DNA from: Candidatus Jettenia caeni
Lineage (GTDB): Bacteria; Planctomycetota; Brocadiia; Brocadiales; Brocadiaceae
Length of the DNA stretch: 64,000 nucleotides
Reading direction: 5' to 3'
Assembly: GCA_000296795.1 (NCBI GenBank)
Contig: BAFH01000002.1
Span: 404,686-468,685 of the forward strand
Shown here piece after piece: positions 46,276 through 54,370 of the stretch; the first letter of the stretch is position 1, and each line of letters begins with the position of its first letter. The position numbers and the translations under genes are program-made. The notes beneath the pieces are model-generated. The model made no database searches. It saw only the letters and a list, made by a program, of their open reading frames with translations, and was not told the origin of the DNA.

Positions 46276-46547
46276 ATGCCAGAACCTGCAAAAGAAAACC
46301 TTGCCAGCATATATCTGGGATATTATGAATACATCACCAAGACCAAACCCTTTGTGTCTCCTGTTTCTGTGTCCCTAGGATGCGTGATTCCAGCAGAGTT
46401 AAAGGGAAAAGGTAAGTTTTAGACACCCTGACGGCAAAGACGAATCTTATCGAGAGAGGGAGTATAACAATTTTATCAAGTGGTATGTGGATAATTTGCC
46501 GTCTAATTTCCTTTTCCATAATCAGAGACAGTAAGCCTATTGTTTCC
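46276..46547 (+). pseudogene. frameshifted hypothetical gene remnant
   Basis: The ATG at 46276 reads MPEPAKENLASIYLGYYEYI to a stop at 46422. Another frame continues from about 46403 with EKVSFRHPDGKDESYREREY and NNFIKWYVDNLPSNFLF to 46547. A frameshift at the A/G run near 46401-46410 would join the two. I do not recognise the family. Confidence 0.4.
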
Positions 46548-47192
46548 TGGCGTGATGCAAAGCATTTATGGTGTGATGCTGTCAGCGCCAGCCCTGAATC
46601 TATTGGTTCATGTAATAGCCTGATGGATGATCTATGCCGAAAAAGGGTTGAGTTGTATTTAGAAGAAGAACATAAAAGCCATCTGGACAAGCTTGAACTA
46701 AAGACACAAGGCATACCAAAGAAGCAAAGCAAATCTAACGGACAAGACACTATCTCAGGAAATGTATTTCATAAAGAAGGTGATTCCTGGACGATTCAAT
46801 ATAACAGCAAACCTATCAGGATTAATCACCGTACAGGATTTGAGTATATCGCTTACCTGTTAGAGAACAAGGATAGGGATTTCTATCTTCATGAGGTAAT
46901 GCATGCGGTGAATAAAGAGCAATTCCAGGCTATTCGAGATAGTTTTAAATCGAGGCAGAAAGAACAGGATGACTTCCATGAGATAGATGTATTTGACGAG
47001 AATATAACCGTTAAAAAATTACTTACAGACTGTAACGAAAAACTCCGTAAGCGAGTCAGTAAGAACATTAAAGACGCACTGGACAATATCAAGAAATACA
47101 ATAACGACCTTTGGAAGCATTTGAATAGTTCGGTTAACACAGGAAAACACCCTGTCTTACAAACCCGCAAAACCCATTCAGTGGGATATTAA
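46485..47192 (+). CDS. hypothetical protein with C-terminal domain seen in AAA/cyclase regulators
   Basis: A 235-residue protein. The second half (about 105-225) contains GDSWTIQYNSKPIRINHRTG and EYIAYLLENKDRDFYLHEVM, then KRVSKNIKDALDNIKKYNND and LWKHLNSSVNTG, a pattern that recurs at the C-terminus of AAA-type or cyclase-linked regulatory proteins; no catalytic domain is present. The true start is uncertain: the frame opens with ATG at 46485 in the middle of a remnant gene, and an internal ATG at 46623 may be used. A terminator follows at 47212. Confidence 0.5.
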   Translation: MWIICRLISFSIIRDSKPIVSWRDAKHLWCDAVSASPESIGSCNSLMDDLCRKRVELYLEEEHKSHLDKLELKTQGIPKKQSKSNGQDTISGNVFHKEGDSWTIQYNSKPIRINHRTGFEYIAYLLENKDRDFYLHEVMHAVNKEQFQAIRDSFKSRQKEQDDFHEIDVFDENITVKKLLTDCNEKLRKRVSKNIKDALDNIKKYNNDLWKHLNSSVNTGKHPVLQTRKTHSVGY

Positions 47193-47211
47193 ACGCTAAA
47201 ACACCTTAATA

Positions 47212-47262
47212 AATGCTACTTTTTAGGTAAGACCCTCTACCTCTTAAGTAGCATTTTTTATT
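47212..47262 (+). terminator. rho-independent terminator
   Basis: AATGCTACTT (47212-47221) pairs with AAGTAGCATT (47246-47255), followed by TTTTATTTT. It lies 20 bp after the stop of the hypothetical gene at 46485-47192. Confidence 0.75.
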
Positions 47263-47324
47263 TTCATACCACAAGTCAAATTGTAAACACCTACATACCA
47301 AAGCACTTAAAATTTATTTAATTT

Positions 47325-47362
47325 GCTACCTCAAAAGTAGCGGATGCTACCTCAAGAGTAGC
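47325..47362. promoter_or_regulatory. iteron-like GCTAC-N7-GTAGC repeats
   Basis: GCTACCTCAAAAGTAGC and GCTACCTCAAGAGTAGC are spaced by 21 bp, with a degenerate third copy behind. The same GCTAC/GTAGC pair forms the stem of the terminator just upstream. They lie about 50 bp before a small gene and look like repressor sites. Confidence 0.45.
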
Positions 47363-47414
47363 ACATTGCTTCTAGAGTAATTTTACTTTCCAAATTTTTC
47401 TAGGAGTAATGACT

Positions 47415-47552
47415 ATGGCAGACAAAGTAACACCCTCTTTACCGCTAAGGCTCGAGGAATGTCTTTTGTGTTTCAAAGACAAAATGCTTCGGGCGGGATT
47501 TACTGAGGAACGGGTAACTACTCAGGTAGTTTTACAAAAACAGCATAAATAG
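47415..47552 (+). CDS. small hypothetical protein, 45 residues
   Basis: TAGGAG precedes the ATG at a normal distance. The product begins MADKVTPSLPLRLEECLLCF and ends VVLQKQHK; it is charged, has two Cys in one CLLC motif and no membrane segment. It lies in the degraded element directly before the IS66 insertion, which could have cut off a longer gene, though a stop codon is present. Not recognised. Confidence 0.4.
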   Translation: MADKVTPSLPLRLEECLLCFKDKMLRAGFTEERVTTQVVLQKQHK

Positions 47553-47592
47553 CGAATAAATTTTTGGGTAAGTTTCTTGTTCTTTGACACGT

Positions 47593-49056
47593 TTATCCAT
47601 AAACCGGGATGAATGGAGAACCGCTAAATATAGTTCCAATGGCCTCTATGATCTTTCGGGATTGTTTACGAACGGTTGAGATAAAACTACGGATTCGACA
47701 AAAGTCATGAGCCATATCCTCACTACGAAATGTGCCTGAGATCTTTTGCTTCAACTTCGCCATTCGAATATCCCGCTCGGCCAAGTTATTATCAAAAGGC
47801 ACATTGAAGTCATACATGAATGCCAAGACTTTTTGACAATGGATATCAAACCGTTCCACTAAACATCTGGCCTTACCTTTTTTGGGTCTCCCCCGTTTGT
47901 TCCTTCCCTCAGGGGGATCTCTGAGCAGATTCGCTTTATAGCCTTTTTCAACAATCGATTGATAGAGTCTCTCAAAATACTTGATCTGCCTCTGGCTCAA
48001 TTGCCTTTGCCTTGCTTCTCTGGCTTTTTCGGTCTTGTGTTTTATCTCGAGCAAACACTTGATCATCTCACTGGCCCAGGACTGATCATAGCGCTCTTTG
48101 ATAAAGGTAAGTTCTCTTAAGTGATGAGCATTACATAAACCATGACGGCATTGCTGGTAGGTAAAATAGGCACTCAAACTATCATGGATGGCCGTTCCTT
48201 GATAGGCGGGTAATATTCCAATATCGTTCATAGCCTCCTGGCCGCATCTTTGATGAATTGAATAATAGGTGAGCTCTTTGGTACTGGCAGTATGTAACCA
48301 ATACGTATCTCCATTCGAGGACATCCCTGTTTCATCAAAATTTACTGGTGATGAGACTTTCAGCTGCTCTTTAATTCTTTCAACTGGTTCTTCCAGATGT
48401 GCTGACCCTTCTTTGAGGATACTATCCAATACTCCTTCGCTGATTGGACAAGAGAATACATCCTCAAACAACTCAGCAGTCCTTTGGGAAGGTAGAAGTT
48501 GGTACCCTCTTAAATAAATGGCAATGGCTTTCAGGTTTGATCCATACTGTACCGGAGCTGCTACTTCTTCGGGAAATAGTGCCTTATGTGTCTGACCACA
48601 CTGAGGACAGGTTTTCACTTCAGCCCTGTGTTCAGTTACTTGTACTTTGATTGGGGGGATGTCAAAAACCTGACGGCGTCTGTAAGTCTGAACTGTTTGG
48701 TCTTTCAGAACGTGTCCACAACTGCACTTTTTCTTAACCCTGTGCCAGGTAACATAGTCAGGATTTTCAACTATCTGGAGTGTTTGACCTGGATGCCCCT
48801 TCTGGCCTCCCGGTTTTCGTTTGCTCTTTGATTGCAAATCCTTGTATTTCTTGAAAACATCACTGCTCGGTGGTTTATTACTATTGCTGCTATTTTGGGC
48901 TAACTGGTTCTCGAGTTCTTTGACTCGATGCTTCAAATGCTCAATGGTAGCGCTTAGTTCCACAACAGCAGCGCTTAATTCACAGAGGGCTCTTACAACT
49001 GCTTCCGGGCCAGCATGATATATTTCCAGCGCTTCTTCTGGTGTTAAAGCTTTCAT
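47593..49056 (-). CDS. IS66 family transposase
   Basis: A 487-residue IS66 TnpC-type DDE transposase. The N-terminus has the coiled coil and leucine-rich segment followed by LAQNSSNSNKPPSSD, the family signature, then a zinc ribbon (CSCGH...CPQCGQ). The catalytic residues lie in SPVNFDETGMS, IHDSLSAYF and the NNLAERDIRM segment. Length is normal and the frame is intact. No accessory tnpA/tnpB genes are present. Possible ends begin with GTAA (47568 and, inverted, 49154), but no target duplication could be confirmed. Confidence 0.9.
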   Translation of the reverse strand: MKALTPEEALEIYHAGPEAVVRALCELSAAVVELSATIEHLKHRVKELENQLAQNSSNSNKPPSSDVFKKYKDLQSKSKRKPGGQKGHPGQTLQIVENPDYVTWHRVKKKCSCGHVLKDQTVQTYRRRQVFDIPPIKVQVTEHRAEVKTCPQCGQTHKALFPEEVAAPVQYGSNLKAIAIYLRGYQLLPSQRTAELFEDVFSCPISEGVLDSILKEGSAHLEEPVERIKEQLKVSSPVNFDETGMSSNGDTYWLHTASTKELTYYSIHQRCGQEAMNDIGILPAYQGTAIHDSLSAYFTYQQCRHGLCNAHHLRELTFIKERYDQSWASEMIKCLLEIKHKTEKAREARQRQLSQRQIKYFERLYQSIVEKGYKANLLRDPPEGRNKRGRPKKGKARCLVERFDIHCQKVLAFMYDFNVPFDNNLAERDIRMAKLKQKISGTFRSEDMAHDFCRIRSFISTVRKQSRKIIEAIGTIFSGSPFIPVYG

Positions 49057-49131
49057 ACGTAAACCTTAAGTGAATAACGCTACTAAATCCAGCAAAAAAT
49101 AACGAATTTGATCATTTTTTTATGGCCTATA

Positions 49132-49851
49132 TCAAAAAGTACCTGAATAGTTACGATTAGAGTCTAAATTCCTTAAAAAGTGTCTAATTTTTATTGACAC
49201 ATTCCAGTTTGCCTGAGGGAGCTTCACCACTTGAAGCTCTATTCCATGCTCTTTTGCATCATCTTTTGCCTGATCACCTGTGTAGCCTTGATCTACAAAG
49301 GTTAACTCAACGGATTCTCCTGTTACTTCCTGAATCTCTTGGCATAGCCTCTTCACCTGGGCTCGTTCCTGCTCATTGGCAGGAGTTACATGCAGCGCCA
49401 GAAGATGCCCGAGAGTATCAACAGCCATATGGATCTTGCTTCCTTTTTTCTTCTTGTGTCCATCATATCCGGCTCTTCCCCCACTCTCCGGTGTAGACTG
49501 AATAGTCTGGCTATCGATAATCGCTCTGGAAGGCTCCTTTTTCCTTCCTTCTGCCAGCCGCAAGATCTCTCGAAGATCATGAACAATGGCCTCAAAGACC
49601 CCGGCTCTTATCCATCTCATAGCTTGCTGGTAGATCGTATACCAGGGAGGAAGATCATGAGGGATCATCCTCCAGGCGGCTCCCCCTCTCACCATCCATC
49701 TTAAACCATTAAAGACTTCTCTCAGAGAATGATCTCTTTGGGGAGCATCCTCTTTCATCAGGGCCAGGTAGGGGGCGACAAATGCCCATTCAGCATCAGT
49801 AACATCACTTGGATATGGTTTTCTTTTGTTTTGATTGGTTTCCATACCCAA
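49132..49851 (-). pseudogene. IS5 family transposase, 3' end lost
   Basis: A 239-codon frame whose first about 215 residues match IS5-family (IS1031/IS427-type) transposases: YPSDVTDAEWAFVAPYL, GGAAWRMIPHDLPPW, AIIDSQTIQSTPESGGRAG (first Asp), FVDQGYTGDQA. After VVKLPQAN the sequence changes to WNVSIKIRHFLRNLDSNRNY, which is not transposase; the C-terminal Glu region (RRWVVERSF in relatives) is missing. The IS66 insertion lies directly beyond, so a nested insertion or deletion truncated it. It is certainly inactive alone. Confidence 0.75.
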
Positions 49852-49890
49852 ATTATAACAATTTTACCTACAAAGTGCATAACACGCTCT
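49132..49890 (-). mobile_element. truncated IS5-type element
   Basis: The intact end is at about 49890, where on the minus strand the sequence begins AGAGCGTGTTATGCACTTTG, typical for IS5/IS1031-type ends, 40 bp before the transposase start. The other end is absent. Near the break (49180-49205) stands GTGTC-N11-GACAC, perhaps the end of a further element. Confidence 0.55.
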
Positions 49891-50164
49891 AGTCAAGGAA
49901 TCATTAGGGATAAAGAGTAAAGAAAGGGTTGTAAAACTCTTAAAAAAAAGGTCTTCACTTGGCTATTTTGAGGAGAAAAAATATCCTGGCGGGAAGGCAG
50001 TTTTTTACGCCGCAAAACCTATTGTCCAGGCAATACGGACAATTGTCTAACTGTTCTGGACAATAGCAAAGGTGAAAAAATAGCTGCCGATACCACCCAA
50101 AAGAATAATGGTACTAATGAAGAAATTATAACTCTAAATGAATTTGAAATTGTGGAGAATGCTA
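49891..50164 (+). pseudogene. gene remnant cut by the IS5-type insertion
   Basis: One frame reads VKESLGIKSKERVVKLLKKR and GYFEEKKYPGGKAVFYAA up to a stop near 50050; the next frame continues TVLDNSKGEKIAADTTQKNN and ends ENANDL* at about 50176. The 5' end is missing at the IS boundary and a one-base frameshift separates the halves. No family recognised. Confidence 0.4.
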
Positions 50165-50530
50165 ATGACCTATAGAGTTTTGAAGCCCTTCAAGGCAAAA
50201 ACAGGTGAAAAGGTAGTTGAGTTTAAAGAAGGCCAGGTTATCAAACTACCTGAGCAATCAGCACAAAAGCTAATCGGGGCCGGCAAGATCGAACCGCAGA
50301 TAAGCTACGAATTAGCCGAGCGAATGGCCATCATGGATGAAAATTGCGAACCTGACCAGGTAAAGCCTTATATTACTAATTTTGGTGTTCTGGTTATTCC
50401 GTATAACAGTCCTGCTAAATACCATTACTGGAAGCCTGGCGGCCAATCCATATGCGCCACATTGAAAGAGTTAGGCAGGTGCGATTTAATCGAAAAGTAT
50501 ACACACCCCGATTACTTTAACGGCAATTAA
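50165..50530 (+). CDS. hypothetical phage-like protein, 121 residues
   Basis: The ATG at 50165 follows GTGGAG. The N-terminus (YRVLKPFKAKTGEKVVEFKE, then GQVIKLPEQSAQKLIGAGKI) is a beta-rich stretch of the kind seen in small phage structural or connector proteins; the C-terminus (YHYWKPGGQSICATLKELGR) is not recognised. It is soluble, without signal peptide. It is first in a tight run of three genes with the PC4-like and ERCC4-type genes. Confidence 0.5.
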   Translation: MTYRVLKPFKAKTGEKVVEFKEGQVIKLPEQSAQKLIGAGKIEPQISYELAERMAIMDENCEPDQVKPYITNFGVLVIPYNSPAKYHYWKPGGQSICATLKELGRCDLIEKYTHPDYFNGN

Positions 50531-50553
50531 ATAAAGAAAGAAAAGAGGAGCCA

Positions 50554-50769
50554 ATGGATAACGGAAAGACATTAGGAGAAGTTATTAAGAATGAAACGGA
50601 GAAAATCGTCATTGCAGAAAAGGAATACAAAGGACGTAGGTACATCGATATGCGGATTTACTTTCTAGGTGAAAGCGGTGCCTACATACCAACAAAGAAA
50701 GGGGTGACGTTCTCTCCTAAATACCTTGAGGCTATATCAAAGATACGCAGAAAAGGGATAACGACATAA
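50554..50769 (+). CDS. PC4/p15-like single-stranded DNA-binding protein
   Basis: A 71-residue protein whose second half (YKGRRYIDMRIYFLGESGAY, PTKKGVTFSPKYLEAI) matches the PC4 transcriptional coactivator fold, which binds ssDNA; bacterial and phage members are thought to aid replication or repair. GAGGAG precedes the ATG. It lies 3 bp before the ERCC4-type nuclease gene, an arrangement that suggests a shared role in DNA processing. Confidence 0.75.
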   Translation: MDNGKTLGEVIKNETEKIVIAEKEYKGRRYIDMRIYFLGESGAYIPTKKGVTFSPKYLEAISKIRRKGITT

Positions 50770-50772
50770 ACT

Positions 50773-51207
50773 ATGAAGAAATCTGACATGACCATAGTGC
50801 AGGATACACGGGAACAGAAGCCGTTAACATTTCCAGAAGCTAAGGTGCGGGTTGCGACACTCCACACGGGTGACTATTCGCTTGATCGCTTTGAGGATCG
50901 GATAACGATTGAGCGGAAGTCACTTTCAGATCTCTTAGGATCGCTTGGGAATGACCGTGATAGATTTATGCGGGAGATACAGAGAATGCAGGTGTTTGAG
51001 TATGCAGGGCTTGTTATTGAAGCTTCTATGCAAACGCTATCCAGGGGTAAATGGAGATCGCAAATAACTCCACAATCGGTAATGGGTACGCTTCAAGCCT
51101 TAAGCGCAAAGTATGACATTCACGTTTTCCTTGCTGATAATCGGGAACTAGCAGCCAGGACGGTTGAAGGACTTTTGTTCCACTTTCTCAGAAAGCAATA
51201 TGGTTAA
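50773..51207 (+). CDS. ERCC4-domain nuclease
   Basis: A 144-residue nuclease of the XPF/ERCC4 type. The catalytic core is visible: VQDTREQKPLTFPEA with Asp and Arg near residue 11, LHTGDYSLDRF near 32, and ITIERKSLSDLLGSL (the ERKxxxD-type motif) near 45. No helicase or HhH domain is attached, so it is the stand-alone form common in phages and mobile elements, where it probably cuts branched DNA. The PC4-like gene directly before it may act with it. Confidence 0.85.
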   Translation: MKKSDMTIVQDTREQKPLTFPEAKVRVATLHTGDYSLDRFEDRITIERKSLSDLLGSLGNDRDRFMREIQRMQVFEYAGLVIEASMQTLSRGKWRSQITPQSVMGTLQALSAKYDIHVFLADNRELAARTVEGLLFHFLRKQYG

Positions 51208-51301
51208 AGACTAGACAAAAACCCACTGTATGTTTTTCACACACTAGAGATAATCAAAAACTCACCACTTACCAAAGCACTTACACATAGGAGAATATAA
51301 G

Positions 51302-51508
51302 ATGCAGATAGTAAAGAATGAGGATAGCGAATTTCTTAACTTCACACAGGCAGCGGCGTTACTTGGTGTCTCGGTTGATACCATCTACAGTTGGACAATG
51401 CGTAGGACTGTCCCTTTCTACAAGCTTGGCAAGTTAGTGAGGTTTAAGAAGTCTGACTTAATTAAGCATATGGAGTCATTAAAGATTGCGACTAGAGGGG
51501 GTGTTTAA
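51302..51508 (+). CDS. excisionase/MerR-type helix-turn-helix protein
   Basis: A 68-residue DNA-binding protein with the HTH_17 pattern: FLNFTQAAALLGVSVDTIYS, then WTMRRTVPFYKLGKLVRFKK and SDLIKHMES. Such proteins commonly serve as excisionases (recombination directionality factors) of integrated elements, which suits its location near a tyrosine recombinase. ATAGGAG precedes the ATG, and the motif TACCAAAGCACTTA stands just upstream, as at 47296. The stop codon overlaps the next small frame (TAATG). Confidence 0.8.
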   Translation: MQIVKNEDSEFLNFTQAAALLGVSVDTIYSWTMRRTVPFYKLGKLVRFKKSDLIKHMESLKIATRGGV

Positions 51509-51612
51509 TGACACCAACAAAAGCCATTAAACTGGAATGTAAAAGGTGCATAGGAATGAAAAGGGGTTTTAAATGTGATAGTGATTTATGCAAACTGAAC
51601 AACAAGAGGTAA
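51508..51612 (+). CDS. tiny Cys-rich protein, 34 residues
   Basis: Begins at an ATG overlapping the stop of the HTH gene. The product has four cysteines in a CKRC...CDSDLC spacing, a possible zinc knuckle, and is very basic. It may be a real small gene of the element, since the start is coupled, but the length gives little certainty. Confidence 0.35.
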   Translation: MTPTKAIKLECKRCIGMKRGFKCDSDLCKLNNKR

Positions 51613-51818
51613 AGAACTGTACAGGAAAGTTACTCTTTGAGGATAGTCCGTGCTATCTGCATCCGTATAGATTAGGACGTAACCCAAAATTGAAGGGTAC
51701 TGGTAATTCAAAAAACTTCAAGAAGTCATCGACAGATGATAGGCTTTTGGCATCTAAAACTAATCAGAATGCTTTGGGTAATGGTTTTACACATAGAGTA
51801 TATGAGCATAAGTCTTAA
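51588..51818 (+). CDS. hypothetical protein, 76 residues
   Basis: Overlaps the previous tiny frame by 25 nt and ends inside the start of the Dam remnant. The product (MQTEQQEVKNCTGKLLFEDS, then LHPYRLGRNPKLKGTGNSKN) is basic and soluble. Not recognised. No good ribosome-binding site. Because both neighbours are small phage-type genes it is plausible but weak. Confidence 0.35.
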   Translation: MQTEQQEVKNCTGKLLFEDSPCYLHPYRLGRNPKLKGTGNSKNFKKSSTDDRLLASKTNQNALGNGFTHRVYEHKS

Positions 51819-52825
51819 GAGTCCAATCAATCGCATAGGTGGGAAGCATTTCTTAAAAGATTGGCTAGTCCAGCATATACCACAGCACACACTCTATTGT
51901 GAGGTCTTTGGCGGTGCTGGACATGTCCTATTCAGTAAGATACCTAGTCGGGTAGAAGTCTTAAACGATATTGACGGACACCTGATTAACTTCTTCCGTG
52001 TTCTCCAGCATCCAGAGAAACGGGAAAAACTTATTGATGCTCTTAAATATATGCCTTACTCAAGGTCTCTATGGGAAGAGATACGGGATAAGATGCGCGG
52101 TAGAGACACGGCAACAGTTGGCATATTAGGTAAAGGGGGAGAGGAAAAGGCCGGAAGTATCGAATGATTGAATCACGGCTAAAGGAATGCCCTGAGTTAT
52201 CCGACAGGCAGATTGCAAAAGAATTTGGTGTTGACCATAAAACGGTAGGTACAGCAAGAAAAGATATGAGAGGTGGGGAAAAATAGTGGGGAATTTGCTA
52301 CGAAATATGAAAAACGTGTTACCGATATTCAAAGAGCGGCTGAATGGTATTACCTTAACCGCTCATGCTTTGGTGGTGATATGCAATCAGGTGGCTTTGC
52401 ATTATCTTCCGTAACCGGAATAGTATCGATACCTTTCATGATGTAGCCAGGAGATTGCAGGGGGTAACGATTGAATGTCTTGATTATCGGGAATGTATTC
52501 AAAGGTATGATTCCAAAGATACGCTTTTCTTCTGTGATCCACCATATTTGAATGCAGAAGGGTTTTACGGCAAGGAAAACTTCTCACAGGATGACCATAG
52601 AGACCTTGCAAACTGCTTAACGCAGTAAAAGGGCATGTAATGGTCACACACTATCAGAATGGCTTATATGACGAGCTATACAAAGGCTGGCAAAGGTATG
52701 AGTATGAGAGTTTCAAAGGCAGCCACAAGTCAGATGCAGGAGAAGAGAAGCCAGGAACTACAGAAATATTGTACACAAACTTTGAACCTGAACTAAAAAC
52801 AAGGAGTCTATTCAATGGATTGTAA
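51802..52825 (+). pseudogene. Dam-like (D12 class) adenine methyltransferase, disrupted
   Basis: The 5' part (MSISLKSPINRIGGKHFLKD with the AdoMet-side CEVFGGAGHVLFSK) ends in an alien segment and a stop at 52167. A different frame then encodes a helix-turn-helix stretch (RLKECPELSDRQIAKEFGVD, HKTVGTARKDMRG) ending near 52286. The methyltransferase resumes with YYLNRSCFGGDMQSGGFALS, the catalytic CDPPYLNAEGFYGKE and GHVMVTHYQNGLYDELYKGW, with frame changes near 52420 and 52620. At least two frameshifts and one insertion make it inactive. Confidence 0.75.
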
Positions 52826-52898
52826 CGATTTCTTCCTGTGCTATGTATGCTTTGAGTTATCATGGCTAGTATGCTTCGGGATGTATTGGTCAATGTAA

Positions 52899-53000
52899 TT
52901 AAGATGGCTTCTTTGAATGCCTCTGAGTGTATTTATACCATGCAAGAAAGATAAGGCAAGATGCAATTACTATGATATAGATAATTCCAAGACCTGTCAT
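52899..53000 (-). CDS. tiny single-helix membrane protein, 33 residues
   Basis: The product is MTGLGIIYIIVIASCLIFLA followed by a basic tail, i.e. one membrane helix. GAGGAG stands 7 nt before the ATG, and that ATG overlaps the stop of the next gene upstream (ATGA). The coupling and the good ribosome-binding site make it a likely real gene. Function unknown; it could be a small membrane-active peptide. Confidence 0.55.
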   Translation of the reverse strand: MTGLGIIYIIVIASCLIFLAWYKYTQRHSKKPS

Positions 53001-53191
53001 TTTTTATTCTCCTCTTTATCCAAGATAAAGCCAACGAAAAGGGGAACTATAGTAGCTATTATTCCAACAATTAATATCCAATATTTTAAATGAGAAGGAT
53101 TCGCCAATTGAGCTACCACTAAAGCAGCAAAATCAATTTTAGCGATATCATAAAAGAATTTAGCAAGATTATTCTTTTGTTTCTCATTCAT
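52997..53191 (-). CDS. small two-helix membrane protein, 64 residues
   Basis: Starts at MNEKQKNNLAKFFYDIAKI, with two hydrophobic stretches (DFAALVVAQLA and YWILIVGIIATIVPLFVGFI) and a charged end (LDKEENKK). This pattern is known from small conserved membrane proteins of unknown function in many bacteria. An in-frame ATG 9 nt upstream is the alternative start. It is translationally coupled to the 33-residue membrane protein and runs against the direction of the element's other genes. Confidence 0.6.
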   Translation of the reverse strand: MNEKQKNNLAKFFYDIAKIDFAALVVAQLANPSHLKYWILIVGIIATIVPLFVGFILDKEENKK

Positions 53192-53324
53192 ATACACCAA
53201 TATTATACACTACATACAAATACATAGCAAAAGATAAAGATAGGTGAGAATAAATCAATAATCCTTGCAATTATGCTTTTTTCGTGATAAGTACGTATGT
53301 TAAAAATAAACGGCGTGGACGGAC

Positions 53325-53409
53325 GCATATAAGAATATGCCTGAGGAAACTCAGGTCAAAAGAGGCATCAGCATCTTATACCGCCCTACAAGGTGTTTGT
53401 TGCCTCTTT
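53325..53409 (+). other. train of three hairpins in the leader of the recombinase gene
   Basis: GCATAT-AAGA-ATATGC (53325-53340), CCTGAG-GAAA-CTCAGG (53340-53355, a GNRA loop) and AAAGAGGCA...TGCCTCTTT (53359-53409) follow one another without gaps, 30 bp before the recombinase ATG at 53440. It could be a terminator or a regulatory leader. Confidence 0.45.
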
Positions 53410-53439
53410 GTGTTTCCAGAAAGGACGGTGATACAATCT

Positions 53440-53673
53440 ATGGCAGTAAGGTATCGTAAGTATTTTCAGGAGTGCAAGCCTATTCCTTGCAATGGTAGGC
53501 CAGGTAAGAGCTATTGTCCAGGTGATCGGCCAAAGAGGTCAAATGGTCAATATAAGACATGCGGGACTTGGTGTATTGAGTTTTTTGACGATAATAAAGG
53601 AATGGCAATCTCTCACCTTCAAGGACATACGGAATAAGTCAGATGCAGAAAGAGGAAAGAGCAAGACCGGGTG
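53440..53673 (+). pseudogene. N-terminal remnant of the tyrosine recombinase
   Basis: The ATG at 53440 reads MAVRYRKYFQECKPIPCNGR and CGTWCIEFFDD, then loses frame near 53600; the next frame carries KEWQSLTFKDIRNKSDAERG before a stop at 53674. These are recognisable arm and core-binding parts of the integrase whose catalytic domain follows at 53671. Part of the core-binding domain is missing. Confidence 0.65.
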
Positions 53674-54366
53674 AAGGACTCTGTCATTAATATTGATACT
53701 GCCATTCTCACGCATGTGCTGAATACTGCAATCCAGGCAGGCATAATAGACAAGAATCCATGCCAGAATGTTAAACGTCTAAAGGTGTCACAGGTAAAAG
53801 ACCGTGTCCTATCCAGCAATGAGATAGCTACCATTCTTAGCATGCCACAGGGCAAAGACAAGCTTATGATACTAATAGGTCTCTTTACTGGTGCAAGACT
53901 GAACGAAGTGTTAAGCCTGAAATGGAATGATATAGATTTCAGCAAGGGCATAATACACATTACCCAGAGTAAGACAGGTAAAGTTATTACCATACCACTT
54001 TCAGGATACCTTATAGATGAGCTAACACAGTACATGGCTATGAGCAATGATGGAAGGGTATTTGAGGATGCAGATATAACCAGAACTATAATTTCAGGCT
54101 ATAGCGCATACTTTAGCAATCTGTTCAAGGGTATGGGCATTCATAACTTCACCTTCCATAATTTGAGACATACCTTTTCTAGTATACTTCAATCTGAATT
54201 AGGTGTTGGTGCTGTGGTGGTGCAAGGCATGACAGGCCATGCAAGTCTAAGTATGCTCCAGAAGTATTCTCATAGTGGTTTAGATAGCAGGCAAAGAGCT
54301 ATTCAGGCATTAACAGAGCATGTCTTGAATGCAGATAAGAATACTAGCAAAGTGATAGGTCTTTAA
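53671..54366 (+). CDS. tyrosine recombinase, catalytic domain only
   Basis: A 231-residue stretch carrying the complete active site of a phage-type integrase: Arg in TGARLNEVLSLKW, Lys in QSKTGKVITIPL, HNLRHTF (His-x-x-Arg), the GHAS His, and the nucleophile Tyr in LQKYSHS. It starts with a GTG and lacks the N-terminal arm and most of the core-binding domain, whose remains lie just upstream in other frames. It is probably not functional. It sits at the right end of the element, 5 bp before the att-like repeat, the usual place for an integrase. Confidence 0.85.
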   Translation: MKDSVINIDTAILTHVLNTAIQAGIIDKNPCQNVKRLKVSQVKDRVLSSNEIATILSMPQGKDKLMILIGLFTGARLNEVLSLKWNDIDFSKGIIHITQSKTGKVITIPLSGYLIDELTQYMAMSNDGRVFEDADITRTIISGYSAYFSNLFKGMGIHNFTFHNLRHTFSSILQSELGVGAVVVQGMTGHASLSMLQKYSHSGLDSRQRAIQALTEHVLNADKNTSKVIGL

Positions 54367-54370
54367 AAAA

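Noticed and set aside
52815-52898. 27-codon frame after the Dam remnant
   Set aside because: Its start overlaps the Dam frame and it has no ribosome-binding site; too short to support.
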